The translations under genes were made by a program, and so were the position numbers. From Bacteroidia bacterium (lineage in GTDB: Bacteria; Bacteroidota; Bacteroidia; NS11-12g; UBA9320), in contig JAGVMN010000021.1 in assembly GCA_020053795.1 (NCBI GenBank), positions 41,189-105,188 of the forward strand: a stretch of 64,000 bases of DNA, written 5' to 3'. This document shows, piece by piece, positions 10,501 to 18,809 of the stretch. The number at the start of each line of letters is the position of its first letter. The first letter of the stretch is position 1. Below the pieces are notes generated by a model, which had not been told where the DNA came from, did no database searches, and saw only the letters and a program-made list of their open reading frames with translations.

Positions 10501-10970
10501 TCTCCCGAAATGTTGACAAACAAGATGGGCATTTCTGCAAAATCAAACTCCATTACGGTCGGTTCTTTTGGGAGGTCTGAAGGTAAATCGGGCCTTGCTT
10601 TATCAACGGCATCTTTGACTTTTCTCTTGGCCTCCGTTACGTCAACATCTGTATTGAATTCTACCATTACCATTGAGAAATCCTGCACGGAATTGCTAGT
10701 GAGTTTCTTTACGCCGGTGATAGATTTAATCTGCTTTTCAATGGGTTTGGTTACCAGATTTTCAATATCTGCAGGTGCCGATCCCGGATATATGGTGTTC
10801 ACCATTATGGTTGGTATTACAATGTCCGGGAATTTCTCTTTGGGTAGTGATATGTAAGAGAATATTCCGGCGAAGATTAGTATCACGGTAATAATAAAAA
10901 TGCTCGTTTTATTGTCTATAGACCAAGAGCTCGCAAAAAACTCCTTAGTCCCTTTTCTATTTTCTTCCAT
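7581..10970 (-). CDS. RND efflux transporter, inner-membrane pump (HAE1/AcrB-like)
   Basis: Proton-driven drug or solute export pump, the inner-membrane part of a tripartite complex with the adaptor and TolC-like channel encoded upstream in the same operon. The first helix is near residues 23-42; the porter-domain signature YPGSAPADIENLVTKPIEKQ follows; the proton-relay helix carries adjacent aspartates (LALGIVVDDAIVVIENTHR); a second-half helix carries GIVVRNGILLVEF. At 1129 residues it is about 80 longer than AcrB: an extra hydrophobic pair (FLAVSAMMYLSG and FIVTMLLVYLISKYLL) sits between the two halves, after PHRDPDDPEVKRKSRK. Substrate cannot be read from sequence. It is the last gene of the operon. 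Confidence 0.95.
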   Translation of the reverse strand: MEENRKGTKEFFASSWSIDNKTSIFIITVILIFAGIFSYISLPKEKFPDIVIPTIMVNTIYPGSAPADIENLVTKPIEKQIKSITGVKKLTSNSVQDFSMVMVEFNTDVDVTEAKRKVKDAVDKARPDLPSDLPKEPTVMEFDFAEMPILFVNISGDYDLNQLKKYAEMAEDKIEALGEITRVDLVGALDREIQIDVDMYKMEAANITLRDIESAVAFENLRISGGNMKMDNMQRTLSISGEFSNIDQIRDLSINGMSGASVYLRDIATVKDASKEQESFARLDHKNVLTLNVLKRSGENLIEASDKCREIVSDLQATKFPKDLKVVLTGDQSHDTRVTLHDLINTIIIGFILVTFILMFFMGITNAFFVALSVPLSCFIAFLVFPTIGFSLNMIVLFAFLLALGIVVDDAIVVIENTHRVFDNGKVPIKIAAKHAAGEVFKPVLSGTLTTLAPFIPLAFWQGIIGKFMFFLPVTLIVTLLASLVVAYVINPVFAVQFMKPHRDPDDPEVKRKSRKGTKIITVIFLAVSAMMYLSGNFGGGNFIVTMLLVYLISKYLLNELVNKFQKNVWPEFQNRYGNVLKWCLKGLRPIWLLLGTFCLLIISGGLVIFFSPGSSFFPAGEPHFVYAYITLPVGTDQVYTDEVTREVEKRIYGVIGQNNPLVESVISNVAVGATDPQENDNSVASNKAKVSVSFVQFDKRNGKSTQDYLDTIRDAVKGIPGAIVTVGKEANGPPIQKPISIEISGDDFEELIAASSSMKRYLDSINIEGVEELKSDLVNIKPEIVIDIDRERANREGISTGQIGSEIRTAVYGKEISKFKDANDEYPIVLRYNAGQRSNINQLMNLKISYRDMNMGGLIRQVPLSSVADIHYSNTYGGIKRKNQKRLVTLSSNVLSDYNANEVVALVNDAVNGFPKSESITIKMGGEQEEQKETISFLAMALLISVGLIILILVTQFNSISKPLIILTEIIFSIIGVLLGFVIFRMEFSALMTGIGIVALAGIVVRNGILLVEFTDHLIEQGMEPVAAILEAGRIRMTPVILTASATILGLVPLAVGLNIDFVTMFTELNPHVFFGGDSVAFWGPLSWTMIFGLGFATFLTLVLVPAMYLIALKAKVRLGRLAKRLAE

Positions 10971-11030
10971 TGCGTTCGGTCTAATAATAATTTATGCTAA
11001 TGAGGTATAAGGCTATAAATGATTCTTTTC

Positions 11031-12167
11031 TCAAAATTTTATTTCGTCACCATCCTCTAAATCCTGATAGCCAACCATAATCAACTGATCCCCGATGTTC
11101 AGGCCTGATACTATTTCGGTTTGGCCGTTGTAAGTCATCGCCGCAATCACTTTCCTTTTCGTCGCTCTCGTCTTGCCATTTTTGGTTTCTGCGATCATCA
11201 CATAGTTATCGGTTCCAACAGTACGAATGGTATTCACGGGCACCACGACGGCTTTTTCGTTTGTATAGTTGATAATTTTTATTTTCGCCATCATATTGGG
11301 TTTGTAATCAACATTACTCTCCAAAGGAATTTCTATGTTGAAAGATCTGGTTAAGGGGTCAATCACTCTTGACGAATAGTTGACCTGTCCATCAACTTCC
11401 TTTTCTAAATCAGGAAAAGACAATTTCACCTTATTCCCTTGCTTGATCTTGCCTGCAAACGACTCGGCTACCTCAGCTTTAATTTTCAGCTTATTGGAAT
11501 TGACAATCCTGAAACAAGGAAATCCGGGAGCTACTATCTGCCCGGTTTTTGCATAAATTTCATCAACAACACCTTCAATTGGTGCTTTTATTTTGGCCAA
11601 TTCAATCTGTTCCTTTGTAGTTGTCAAGCGTTTTTGCAGAGCCTCATAATTGTTCTTGGCAGTGAGGTATTGAACCTCAGAACCTATTTTTTGCTCCCAT
11701 AGATTCTTTTGCTTATTAAAAATGGTTTTGGTAAAATCTACCTGCTGCTTCAATTCGCTCAACGCTGATGAAGAAACTGAATGATCTATCTCGCCCAGTA
11801 TCTGACCTTTTGCCACGGTTTGCCCTACCACCACATTTATTTTTTGAAGTGTTCCGGGTATTTCGCCACTTACATTGGTATTTTCCTCTGCATCTACCTT
11901 TCCCATTATTTCAATGTAATTGGTAAATGACCGGGCTTCAACAGCTTCTATAACTACTAACTTTGCTTTTGATCGGGCGGCCGCATTGGTGTCAAGCTTT
12001 GCAATTTCGGTCTCAAGCTTCGTTATCTGGTCGTTCAGTTTTTTCCTTTCGCTCTTCAGCTTTTCCAGTTCTTCTTTCTTTTTTCCGAGAGGACTATCGT
12101 CTGATTTTCCACAGCCCGCCATCAAAGCAATGGCAATAATGAAGGACAATTGTTTTAAATGTTTCAT
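11031..12167 (-). CDS. RND efflux periplasmic adaptor (membrane fusion) lipoprotein
   Basis: Periplasmic adaptor linking the RND pump to the outer-membrane channel. It begins with a lipoprotein signal (IIAIALMAGCGKSDD; Cys near 19), followed directly by a charged heptad-like coiled coil (about 25-62), then the biotinyl-lipoyl-like half motifs (NVVVGQTVAKGQILGEID and PIEGVVDEIYAKTGQIV) flanking a hairpin, and a beta-barrel part (KLSFPDLEKEVDGQVNYSS). 378 residues is usual. The coiled coil placed N-terminal to the lipoyl part is an add-on compared with AcrA. It lies 60 bases before the pump and 39 bases after the channel gene. Confidence 0.93.
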   Translation of the reverse strand: MKHLKQLSFIIAIALMAGCGKSDDSPLGKKKEELEKLKSERKKLNDQITKLETEIAKLDTNAAARSKAKLVVIEAVEARSFTNYIEIMGKVDAEENTNVSGEIPGTLQKINVVVGQTVAKGQILGEIDHSVSSSALSELKQQVDFTKTIFNKQKNLWEQKIGSEVQYLTAKNNYEALQKRLTTTKEQIELAKIKAPIEGVVDEIYAKTGQIVAPGFPCFRIVNSNKLKIKAEVAESFAGKIKQGNKVKLSFPDLEKEVDGQVNYSSRVIDPLTRSFNIEIPLESNVDYKPNMMAKIKIINYTNEKAVVVPVNTIRTVGTDNYVMIAETKNGKTRATKRKVIAAMTYNGQTEIVSGLNIGDQLIMVGYQDLEDGDEIKF

Positions 12168-12206
12168 TGTTAATCGTTAGTTTAAAGGAGTTAATTTAAT
12201 TGGATG

Positions 12207-13514
12207 TTAAAATTTTCCGTAAGCCTTTTTCAGGTCTATCTGTGCATTCAGCAAATCGTATATGGCATTTAAATAGTTGGTTTGCGAAGTTTTTACTTCT
12301 TGCTGAGCATTGGTAATTTCAAGATTTGAACCAACCCCTTCTTTTAGTTTTGCAGAACTGATAGCCAAAATCTCATTGGCCAATTGGAGGTTTTTCTTCT
12401 GAATTTCAATGGTATTTAAACTTCGCTGATATTTTATTCTCGTCTGGCTGACTTCTAAAGCTGCGGCACTTTCGAACATCGTCATGCTGTTTTCCGTTTG
12501 CAACATGCTTAGTTTTCGCTTGTTAATTTGTGCATTTGTGTTGAACCCGGTAAAGAGTGGAACACCTATTCGAAATCCCCAGAATGAATTTCCGTACCAT
12601 TTACCATAATCAACCGTTTCACTAAAATTGTTTTGTTGATAGTTATAAAAGAACGCTAAATTGGGGTATCTGGTCACCTCGAAGCGTTTCTTGTCCAATT
12701 GATGAAGTGTCCACTGACTTTGAAGCAATTGATATTCAACTCTTAATTTGACATCAAATGCGTTGCCGATTTGATTAATAGATACTTTGTTAAGGCTTTC
12801 AAGATTGTCAGTCAGGGCAATAGGATTTTCAATAGGCATTCCCATTTGGGACTTGAGTAACTGCTCTGTAACAATTGCCTGATCCCTCAATGCATCCAGT
12901 TGAACGGACAAATTTGAAATTGTAAGTTTCAGACGATCTACATCCAGTTTTTCGGCAAAACCATTTTTATAAAAGCCTTCTGTTTGTGTTAACACCGCGT
13001 CCAGAGTTATCATGTTTTGCTCCAGTAAGGTAATGTTCTCTTTTGTTATTAAAACCAGATAATAAGCCTTGGTAACATTTACCGTCACATCTCTGGAACT
13101 CAAATTTGTTTGCAATTTCGCCAGATCAGTGAACGCCTTGGCTGCCCGCAATCCAAAAAAATAACTAGCATCTACTGCCAACCACGATGCAGCCAGAGTT
13201 CCGGTTGTCGAATATTTATTTCCAACTCTTATAGGTTGATACACGCCCGGGGCAACAGGAAACACAAAAACCTGCTTCTCAATATTGTTGATGAATTGCA
13301 TATTGGCAGTTAACTGCGGAATCCCGATTGCCCTTGTTTCGTTTACCTGCTCATCGGCATATTTCTCGCCTAAAATTCTATTTTGCACCTCCGGGCTGTG
13401 GGCCAAGGCATATTGAACAGCAGCGTCCAGACTTAAATTAACGACTTGTTGGGTGGTTTGTGCCTGTCCGAATGAGGTTACAAAACTAAGCAGTAATAAA
13501 AACAGTCTTTTCAT
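12207..13514 (-). CDS. TolC-like outer-membrane efflux channel
   Basis: Outer-membrane factor of the efflux system. It has a signal peptide (MKRLFLLLLSFVTSFGQAQ) and two tandem outer-membrane-efflux-protein repeats, seen as long alternating helical stretches such as AVQYALAHSPEVQNRILGEK and LNAIYDLLNAQIDLKKAYGK at the end. 435 residues matches the family. It starts four bases after the TetR gene stops, indicating one transcript from tetR through the pump. Substrate unknown. Confidence 0.93.
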   Translation of the reverse strand: MKRLFLLLLSFVTSFGQAQTTQQVVNLSLDAAVQYALAHSPEVQNRILGEKYADEQVNETRAIGIPQLTANMQFINNIEKQVFVFPVAPGVYQPIRVGNKYSTTGTLAASWLAVDASYFFGLRAAKAFTDLAKLQTNLSSRDVTVNVTKAYYLVLITKENITLLEQNMITLDAVLTQTEGFYKNGFAEKLDVDRLKLTISNLSVQLDALRDQAIVTEQLLKSQMGMPIENPIALTDNLESLNKVSINQIGNAFDVKLRVEYQLLQSQWTLHQLDKKRFEVTRYPNLAFFYNYQQNNFSETVDYGKWYGNSFWGFRIGVPLFTGFNTNAQINKRKLSMLQTENSMTMFESAAALEVSQTRIKYQRSLNTIEIQKKNLQLANEILAISSAKLKEGVGSNLEITNAQQEVKTSQTNYLNAIYDLLNAQIDLKKAYGKF

Positions 13515-13518
13515 ATAT

Positions 13519-14124
13519 TTAAAGTTCAGAAATATGTTCGTTCATGTAAGCTCGTCCTTTTTCGGTGCACACTCCGTTCAAATGGTATCTTATCACTTCT
13601 CTGACCAACACGTCCAGACTTTTTTCAGAGGTATTGAAAACCGAAGGATCGGCAAGTGATTCGGTGAGGGTCAAATAAAACTTGGCATTTATCTCAATGT
13701 CTATATCCTTTCGATAAAAACCTTCTTTAACACCATTTTCGAGGTTAGTTATGATGTTGCGTTGAATGACATTTTTCCTGTAGTCGAGAAAAATATCCCA
13801 ACTCCGGGGAAAGAATTTTCTTAAGTCATGTACAACAGTTGGATTCAAAGATTTCATATTTTTCGAAACCTGATGCCCCATCGAAATCATCTGTGCCACC
13901 GGATTAATATTTTCGGCGAAAATAAAACGGCATTTTTGTTCTTCACAAGAAAAATGCCTTTGAATGACCTGATAAACCAGGTCCTTTTTGTCCTTTAGGA
14001 AATTGTAAATGGTCTTTTTACTCATCCCAAGCGAACCAGCCACATCGTCCATAGATACACTGCGAAGCCCGTAACGCATGAAGAGTTTCTCGGATTCCTC
14101 CAGAATTTTTTCTTTGGTTTCCAT
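13519..14124 (-). CDS. TetR/AcrR-family transcriptional regulator
   Basis: DNA-binding repressor, first gene of the efflux operon and very probably its regulator. The N-terminal helix-turn-helix is clear (RYGLRSVSMDDVAGSLGMSK then KTIYNFLKDKKDLVYQVIQR, residues about 17-57); the rest is the variable ligand-binding and dimerisation domain with no recognisable ligand signature. Length 201 is typical. Its promoter region contains an exact 9-bp-arm inverted repeat (14159-14188) that is the natural candidate operator, so the operon may be autoregulated and induced by a pump substrate. The role is inferred from gene order. Confidence 0.93.
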   Translation of the reverse strand: METKEKILEESEKLFMRYGLRSVSMDDVAGSLGMSKKTIYNFLKDKKDLVYQVIQRHFSCEEQKCRFIFAENINPVAQMISMGHQVSKNMKSLNPTVVHDLRKFFPRSWDIFLDYRKNVIQRNIITNLENGVKEGFYRKDIDIEINAKFYLTLTESLADPSVFNTSEKSLDVLVREVIRYHLNGVCTEKGRAYMNEHISEL

Positions 14125-14158
14125 AAAATCGCCGCGAAACTAATTTAATTTTTGAGAT

Positions 14159-14188
14159 TGGAAACTATAAGACGAATTTTAGTTTCCA
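14159..14188. promoter_or_regulatory. Candidate operator: inverted repeat upstream of tetR
   Basis: TGGAAACTA at 14159-14167 and TAGTTTCCA at 14180-14188 are exact reverse complements separated by 12 bases. A further half-site CGAAACTA (14135-14142) sits between it and tetR and, read on the minus strand, resembles a -7 box (TAGTTTCG). The site lies in the divergent tetR/uridine-kinase-like intergenic region, where an autorepressor would bind. Binding is inferred, not shown. Confidence 0.6.
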
Positions 14189-14220
14189 CGGTGTTTTATA
14201 ATTTCGATTAAACTCTGTTC

Positions 14221-14228
14221 TATTTTTG
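14221..14228 (+). promoter_or_regulatory. -7 promoter element next to the uridine-kinase-like gene
   Basis: TATTTTTG matches TAnnTTTG. It abuts the possible start codons (GTG 14228, TTG 14234), implying a very short or absent 5' leader. No clear -33 element. If functional, it favours the TTG at 14234, because the GTG overlaps the promoter box. Confidence 0.45.
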
Positions 14229-14233
14229 TGACA

Positions 14234-14866
14234 TTGAACCATAAAAAAAGAAATATACCTTATATAGTTGGAATAACCGGCGGGTCAGCTTCAGGTAAAA
14301 CAACCTTTATCAATAGATTGAAGCATCATTTCACCAATAAAGAAATGTGCGTAATCTCTCAGGATCATTACTACAAACCTTTTTCAGAACAATTGACCGA
14401 CAAGAATGGCGTGGTAAATTTCGATTTGCCTGAAGCCATAGATTTTAACAGGTTATTGAAAGACATGAGGTTACTGAAGAACGGAAAAACAGTTGAATTG
14501 GTGGAATACACCTTTAACAACACGAACAAGTTTCCCGAAAAATTGACCTTCATCCCCACTCCTATTTTAATAATTGAAGGTTTGTTCATTATGTGTGACC
14601 CAACATTATACGGGATGCTCGACTTAAAATTATTTATTGAGGCAAAGGAAGAATTGAAGTTGGAAAGACGCCTGAAACGTGATGTGTATGAACGAGCTAT
14701 GACTCATGGCCAAATATTATATCAATGGAATGAACACGTAAAGCCATCTTTTGACAGATATTTGCTGCCAGTTAAAGAAGAAGTAGATATGATCATAGTT
14801 AACAACCAACACCGAGAAACAAAACACCAAATATTAGCAGCGTATTTAAAGAATTTCATTCTATGA
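14234..14866 (+). CDS. Uridine kinase-like P-loop phosphotransferase
   Basis: P-loop kinase of the uridine kinase/phosphoribulokinase superfamily, probably phosphorylating uridine or cytidine. Walker A is GITGGSASGKTTF near the N-terminus; NFDLPEAIDFNRL matches the substrate-binding D-x-P segment of Udk; IIEGLFIMCDPTLYGMLDLK is the Walker B region; RRLKRDVYERAM is the LID-like Arg stretch. About 210 residues, the normal size. No ATG precedes the Walker A; candidate starts are GTG at 14228 and TTG at 14234, and I prefer TTG because a -7 box ends at 14228. The stop overlaps the next gene by four bases (ATGA), so the two are coupled. Exact substrate is uncertain. Confidence 0.82.
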   Translation: MNHKKRNIPYIVGITGGSASGKTTFINRLKHHFTNKEMCVISQDHYYKPFSEQLTDKNGVVNFDLPEAIDFNRLLKDMRLLKNGKTVELVEYTFNNTNKFPEKLTFIPTPILIIEGLFIMCDPTLYGMLDLKLFIEAKEELKLERRLKRDVYERAMTHGQILYQWNEHVKPSFDRYLLPVKEEVDMIIVNNQHRETKHQILAAYLKNFIL

Positions 14867-15558
14867 TACATTATAAATTCGCCGTAATCGGACTTGGACG
14901 ATTCGGCAGCCGGATTGCCCGAACACTCTCCAGAAGAGGTGCAGAAGTAATGGCTATAGACAATAGTGATGCACACGTTGACAATCTGAGAGATGATGTA
15001 GCCTCACCAGTGGTGATGGACTCTACCGACATCAGAGCATTGAAGTCTCAGCGATTGGAAACGATGGATGCCGTAGTTGTAGCCATCGGAGAAAATTTTG
15101 AAGCCCTTTTATTGACCGTAACCCAATTGATGGAGATTAAAGTAAAAAGAATCATTGCAAGGGCGTCGTCCGACCATCAACGAAAAATACTTGAACGAAT
15201 CGGTGTAGAAGAAATACTTTCTCCCGAAGACGAAGTAGGTGCACTTGTGGCTGAACGTTTGTTGCACCCGAGTATCCGCACATTTCTGCAATTGCCCGAT
15301 GAATATGAAATCTCAGAAATTACACCTCCAAGACAAGTTGCAAACATGAGTGTATCTGAAATTAGCTTTCAAGAAAACTATAATCTTAATCTAATTTCAC
15401 TGAAACGCGATTTTGAAATGGAAAAAGAGGGTCGGAAAATTATTGAGAAGCACCTTTTGGGAATTCCAAGGCATAACACCATTATTTATGACACCGATAC
15501 CATAATTATTATGGGTAAAAGTGAAGACATAGAGCGATTTATTGAGGTTAACAGATAG
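14863..15558 (+). CDS. KtrA/TrkA-like potassium uptake regulatory subunit (RCK domains)
   Basis: Cytoplasmic gating subunit of a Ktr/Trk potassium channel. The N-terminal Rossmann RCK_N domain shows GLGRFGSRIARTL and, after the next strand, the acidic nucleotide contact (AIDNSDAHVDNL); residues about 140-231 form the RCK_C (TrkA_C) domain (LPDEYEISEITPP to IIIMGKSEDIERF). 231 residues matches KtrA. No KtrB/TrkH membrane partner is in the window; the gene is instead coupled to a uridine-kinase-like gene by a four-base overlap. Confidence 0.9.
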   Translation: MIHYKFAVIGLGRFGSRIARTLSRRGAEVMAIDNSDAHVDNLRDDVASPVVMDSTDIRALKSQRLETMDAVVVAIGENFEALLLTVTQLMEIKVKRIIARASSDHQRKILERIGVEEILSPEDEVGALVAERLLHPSIRTFLQLPDEYEISEITPPRQVANMSVSEISFQENYNLNLISLKRDFEMEKEGRKIIEKHLLGIPRHNTIIYDTDTIIIMGKSEDIERFIEVNR

Positions 15559-15591
15559 ATAGAAAATCGAACAAAATGGGTCATTTTGCCC

Positions 15592-15623
15592 TTTGTTCTT
15601 ATTAAAATTAACTTGTACTTTTG
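15592..15623 (+). promoter_or_regulatory. Bacteroidota promoter of secDF
   Basis: TTTG at 15592-15595, a 20-base spacer and TACTTTTG at 15616-15623 match the Bacteroidota consensus exactly. The stretch TTGTACTTTTGCAGAC around the -7 box is identical to the one at the rpsL promoter. Transcription should start near 15630, giving a leader of about 40 bases. Confidence 0.8.
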
Positions 15624-15669
15624 CAGACTTTCAAAAATGACCACCATAAAAATCAATTAATAGGCGAGA

Positions 15670-18609
15670 ATGAAAAATAAAGGATTTGTTCAGGTATTTA
15701 CTGTATTGCTAATTATTGTTTGCATCTATCAGCTTTCATTTACCATCCGGACTAAACAAGTTGAAAAGAAAGCACAAGCGGAATCCATCAGAACCGGACG
15801 CCCATTAAGAGATATCATAGACTCACTGGGGCCAGAAAAAGTATATAACTTGGGTGTCGCTAATTATACCTTTCAACAGTGTAAAGAAAGGGAGTTAAAT
15901 CTCGGACTTGATTTGCAGGGTGGAATGAACGTTACGCTGGAGGTATCTGTACCGGATATTATGAAGGCATTGGCTGAAAACAGTCAGGACACTAAATTTG
16001 TAAAAGCAATGGCTAATGCCGAAGCACTTAATACCGGCGAAAAAGATTTCATAGACTTATTTGAGGATGAATACGAAAAACTCTCGCCGAATAATGGTTT
16101 GTCAACCATCTTTATGCGTAAAGAACTGAACGGCGTTCTTGAATACAGTTCCCCAAACAAAGCCTTTTATAAATACCTGAGAGAAGAGACCAGCAAATCC
16201 GTTGACCGTGCCTTCCAGATTATTTCCACGCGTATTGACAAATTTGGGGTAACTCAGCCGAATATACAGCATTTAGACAGGGGCCGTATCATGGTGGAAT
16301 TACCCGGGGTTGATGATCCGTCCCGTATCAGAAAAATTCTGCAAAGCTCTGCGAAACTCGAGTTCTGGAACACCTATCCAAACCACGAGGGGTATAAGTT
16401 TCTTGAAGAGGCAAATAAACAAGTGGTCAATTATCACAAGTTGATTAATGCTGATACTTTAGAGGTATCAAAAGATGACAATTTAGCTGGCATTATTCCA
16501 GACAGCTCAGATAAATCTCTTGGGAGCTTGGGAACAAATGATAGTCTTGGAAAGGATACTGCTCAAAAAACTCCGGAACAGACTGCAAAAGAGAATCCTT
16601 TATTATTTAAAGTAATACCAAACATTTCGGAAGATCGAACCAAATGGCAGGAATCGGCCCCTGTGGGTTATGTGCTGGCTAAAGACAGAAAACTTATTGA
16701 TTCATTTTTGAACTATCAGGTGGTGAAAGAAGCTTTGCCTGGTGATGTTAAATTTCGGTGGAGCTTTAAAACTTCGGACAAAGAAGGCAAATATTATCAA
16801 CTATACGCTTTAAAAGCCTCCAAAGATGACAAGCCTGCACTGGAAGGTGATGTTGTGACTGAGGCAAGAATCAGTATGCAACCAAATGGGGAGATCAAGG
16901 TTAGCATGACCATGAATAAAGAGGGTGCCATCGATTGGAAAAGAATTACTACCAAGGCAGCAGTGACAAATGAGGCCGTGGCGATTGTTTTAGATGATCA
17001 GGTTTATTCGGCACCCGGCGTTCAATCTGTTATTCCGGATGGGCGATCTGAAATATCGGGTGGCTTCACCCAATTAGAGGCCGAAGATTTGGCAAACATC
17101 TTAAAGGCCGGTAAACTGCCCGCTCCGGCAAAAATAGTAGAGGAAAGCGTTGTCGGACCTACACTAGGTAAAGACGCCAGGAATGCAGGTTTTATTTCAC
17201 TCATTGTTGGTTTTCTTTGTGTGGTCAGCATTATGATCGTTTATTACGGCCGGGCCGGCTGGTACGCTGTTATTGCTCTTATTGCAAACTTGTTTTTTAT
17301 CATTGGCGTGTTATCCGGATACGGTGCAGCATTGACACTACCGGGCATGGCGGGATTAGTGTTAACGATAGGTATGGCTGTTGACGCGAACGTGTTGGTA
17401 TTTGAACGGATAAAGGAAGAGATTAGAGAAGGAAAGGGGATCAAGGCTGGCGTTAAGAACGGATATCTGGCTGCTTATTCTTCCATTATAGATGCTAACA
17501 TTACTACTTTGATTGCTGGCTTTATATTGATGGCTTTTGGAACCGGTCCGGTTGCAGGTTTCGCTATTATTTTGGTTATTGGAATTCTGAGTTCACTTTA
17601 TACTGCTATTTTCCTTTCCAGACTTTTCATAGACCGTGACCTTGATAAAGGAAGGGATTTGACCTTTGAAACCAATTTTTCCAAGAGTATGTTTAAGGAC
17701 CCTAGTATCAACTTTGTTGGTCATCGCAAAAAGTTTTATATCGCTTCATCGGCTGTAATTCTAATAGGGCTTGTTTCTATGTTTACCAGAGGAATATCTA
17801 CCGGAGTTGATTTTAAAGGGGGCTGGTCCTTTATTGTGCAAATGAACAAAGAGGTTTCATCGCAGGATGTAAAAAATGCATTGAATAAATCAATAAATGC
17901 CAACAATGAGGTAAAATCGTATGGCACAAACAATCAGTTTAAAATTACAACAGCCTATATGATTGACAGTAAAGACGACAAAATCAGTGAGCAGGTTCAG
18001 GGCGAGGTGGTTAAAAGTCTCAGTGATTTCAAAGTCAAGAATACTGATATTATTTCTTCTTCGAAGGTGGGACCAACAGTGGCAGAAGACATAAAGAAAG
18101 ATGCTGTTTGGTCCGTTATACTTTCCATGATAGGAATGTTTATTTATATTGTGATACGGTTTAGAAAATGGACTTTTGGCTTAGGAGCAACCATTGCTTT
18201 GGCCCATGACGTCCTGATGGTATTTGCTATGTTCTCTATTTTCCGTGGTATTCTTCCTTTCCCATTGGATTTGGATCAGGCATTCATTGCTGCCATTCTG
18301 ACCATTTTGGGTTATTCTATTAACGATACTGTTGTTGTTTTCGACCGTGTAAGAGAGTTCCTGAGTATTCATAAACATGAAAAAGACACACCCCATGTTA
18401 TCAATGATGCCATCAATCAAACGTTGAGCAGGACCTTGATGACATCATTCACAACTTTGATCGTAATTCTGATTCTGTTTCTATTTGGTGGTGAAGGTTT
18501 GAAAGGATTCACCTTTGCACTTTTGATAGGAATTGGAGTGGGTACTTATTCATCTATTTGCATTGCTACTCCAATTGTACTTGAATTCGTTAAGAAAAAA
18601 AGTCAGTAA
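15670..18609 (+). CDS. secDF: SecDF fusion, protein translocase subunit
   Basis: Membrane RND-type accessory of the Sec translocon that uses the proton gradient to complete protein export, which matters here for T9SS cargo and lipoproteins. SecD part: one N-terminal helix, ELNLGLDLQGGMNVTLEV (about 75-92), a large periplasmic P1 region, then membrane helices with VDANVLVFERIKEEIREG (about 570-590). SecF part from about residue 680: GVDFKGGWSF and GYSINDTVVVFDRVRE (about 880-895). At 979 residues it is longer than Bacillus SecDF; the SecD periplasmic domain includes a Ser/Asp-rich insert (about 255-310, SSDKSLGSLGTNDSLG). It is monocistronic, with its own promoter and a hairpin terminator. Confidence 0.96.
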   Translation: MKNKGFVQVFTVLLIIVCIYQLSFTIRTKQVEKKAQAESIRTGRPLRDIIDSLGPEKVYNLGVANYTFQQCKERELNLGLDLQGGMNVTLEVSVPDIMKALAENSQDTKFVKAMANAEALNTGEKDFIDLFEDEYEKLSPNNGLSTIFMRKELNGVLEYSSPNKAFYKYLREETSKSVDRAFQIISTRIDKFGVTQPNIQHLDRGRIMVELPGVDDPSRIRKILQSSAKLEFWNTYPNHEGYKFLEEANKQVVNYHKLINADTLEVSKDDNLAGIIPDSSDKSLGSLGTNDSLGKDTAQKTPEQTAKENPLLFKVIPNISEDRTKWQESAPVGYVLAKDRKLIDSFLNYQVVKEALPGDVKFRWSFKTSDKEGKYYQLYALKASKDDKPALEGDVVTEARISMQPNGEIKVSMTMNKEGAIDWKRITTKAAVTNEAVAIVLDDQVYSAPGVQSVIPDGRSEISGGFTQLEAEDLANILKAGKLPAPAKIVEESVVGPTLGKDARNAGFISLIVGFLCVVSIMIVYYGRAGWYAVIALIANLFFIIGVLSGYGAALTLPGMAGLVLTIGMAVDANVLVFERIKEEIREGKGIKAGVKNGYLAAYSSIIDANITTLIAGFILMAFGTGPVAGFAIILVIGILSSLYTAIFLSRLFIDRDLDKGRDLTFETNFSKSMFKDPSINFVGHRKKFYIASSAVILIGLVSMFTRGISTGVDFKGGWSFIVQMNKEVSSQDVKNALNKSINANNEVKSYGTNNQFKITTAYMIDSKDDKISEQVQGEVVKSLSDFKVKNTDIISSSKVGPTVAEDIKKDAVWSVILSMIGMFIYIVIRFRKWTFGLGATIALAHDVLMVFAMFSIFRGILPFPLDLDQAFIAAILTILGYSINDTVVVFDRVREFLSIHKHEKDTPHVINDAINQTLSRTLMTSFTTLIVILILFLFGGEGLKGFTFALLIGIGVGTYSSICIATPIVLEFVKKKSQ

Positions 18610-18634
18610 GATTATTATTGAAGTATTGAAAAGG

Positions 18635-18661
18635 TTCCATTACAAAGCAATGGGATTTTTT
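18635..18661 (+). terminator. Rho-independent terminator after secDF
   Basis: TTCCATT (18635-18641) can pair with AATGGGA (18649-18655) as a 7-bp stem with one G-T pair and a 7-base loop, followed by six T. It sits 26 bases after the secDF stop. Confidence 0.6.
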
Positions 18662-18809
18662 GCAATATCTGAATCAAAAATGTAACAACACATATTTCTA
18701 TTTCGGCCTATTCGTTTTAAAATGCAATATCAAAGTTTAAAAAATTGATTTTCTTTGTGGAAAAGGTAAACCAGTTCCATGACTATTTTAATTAATCGAA
18801 TGAAATAAC

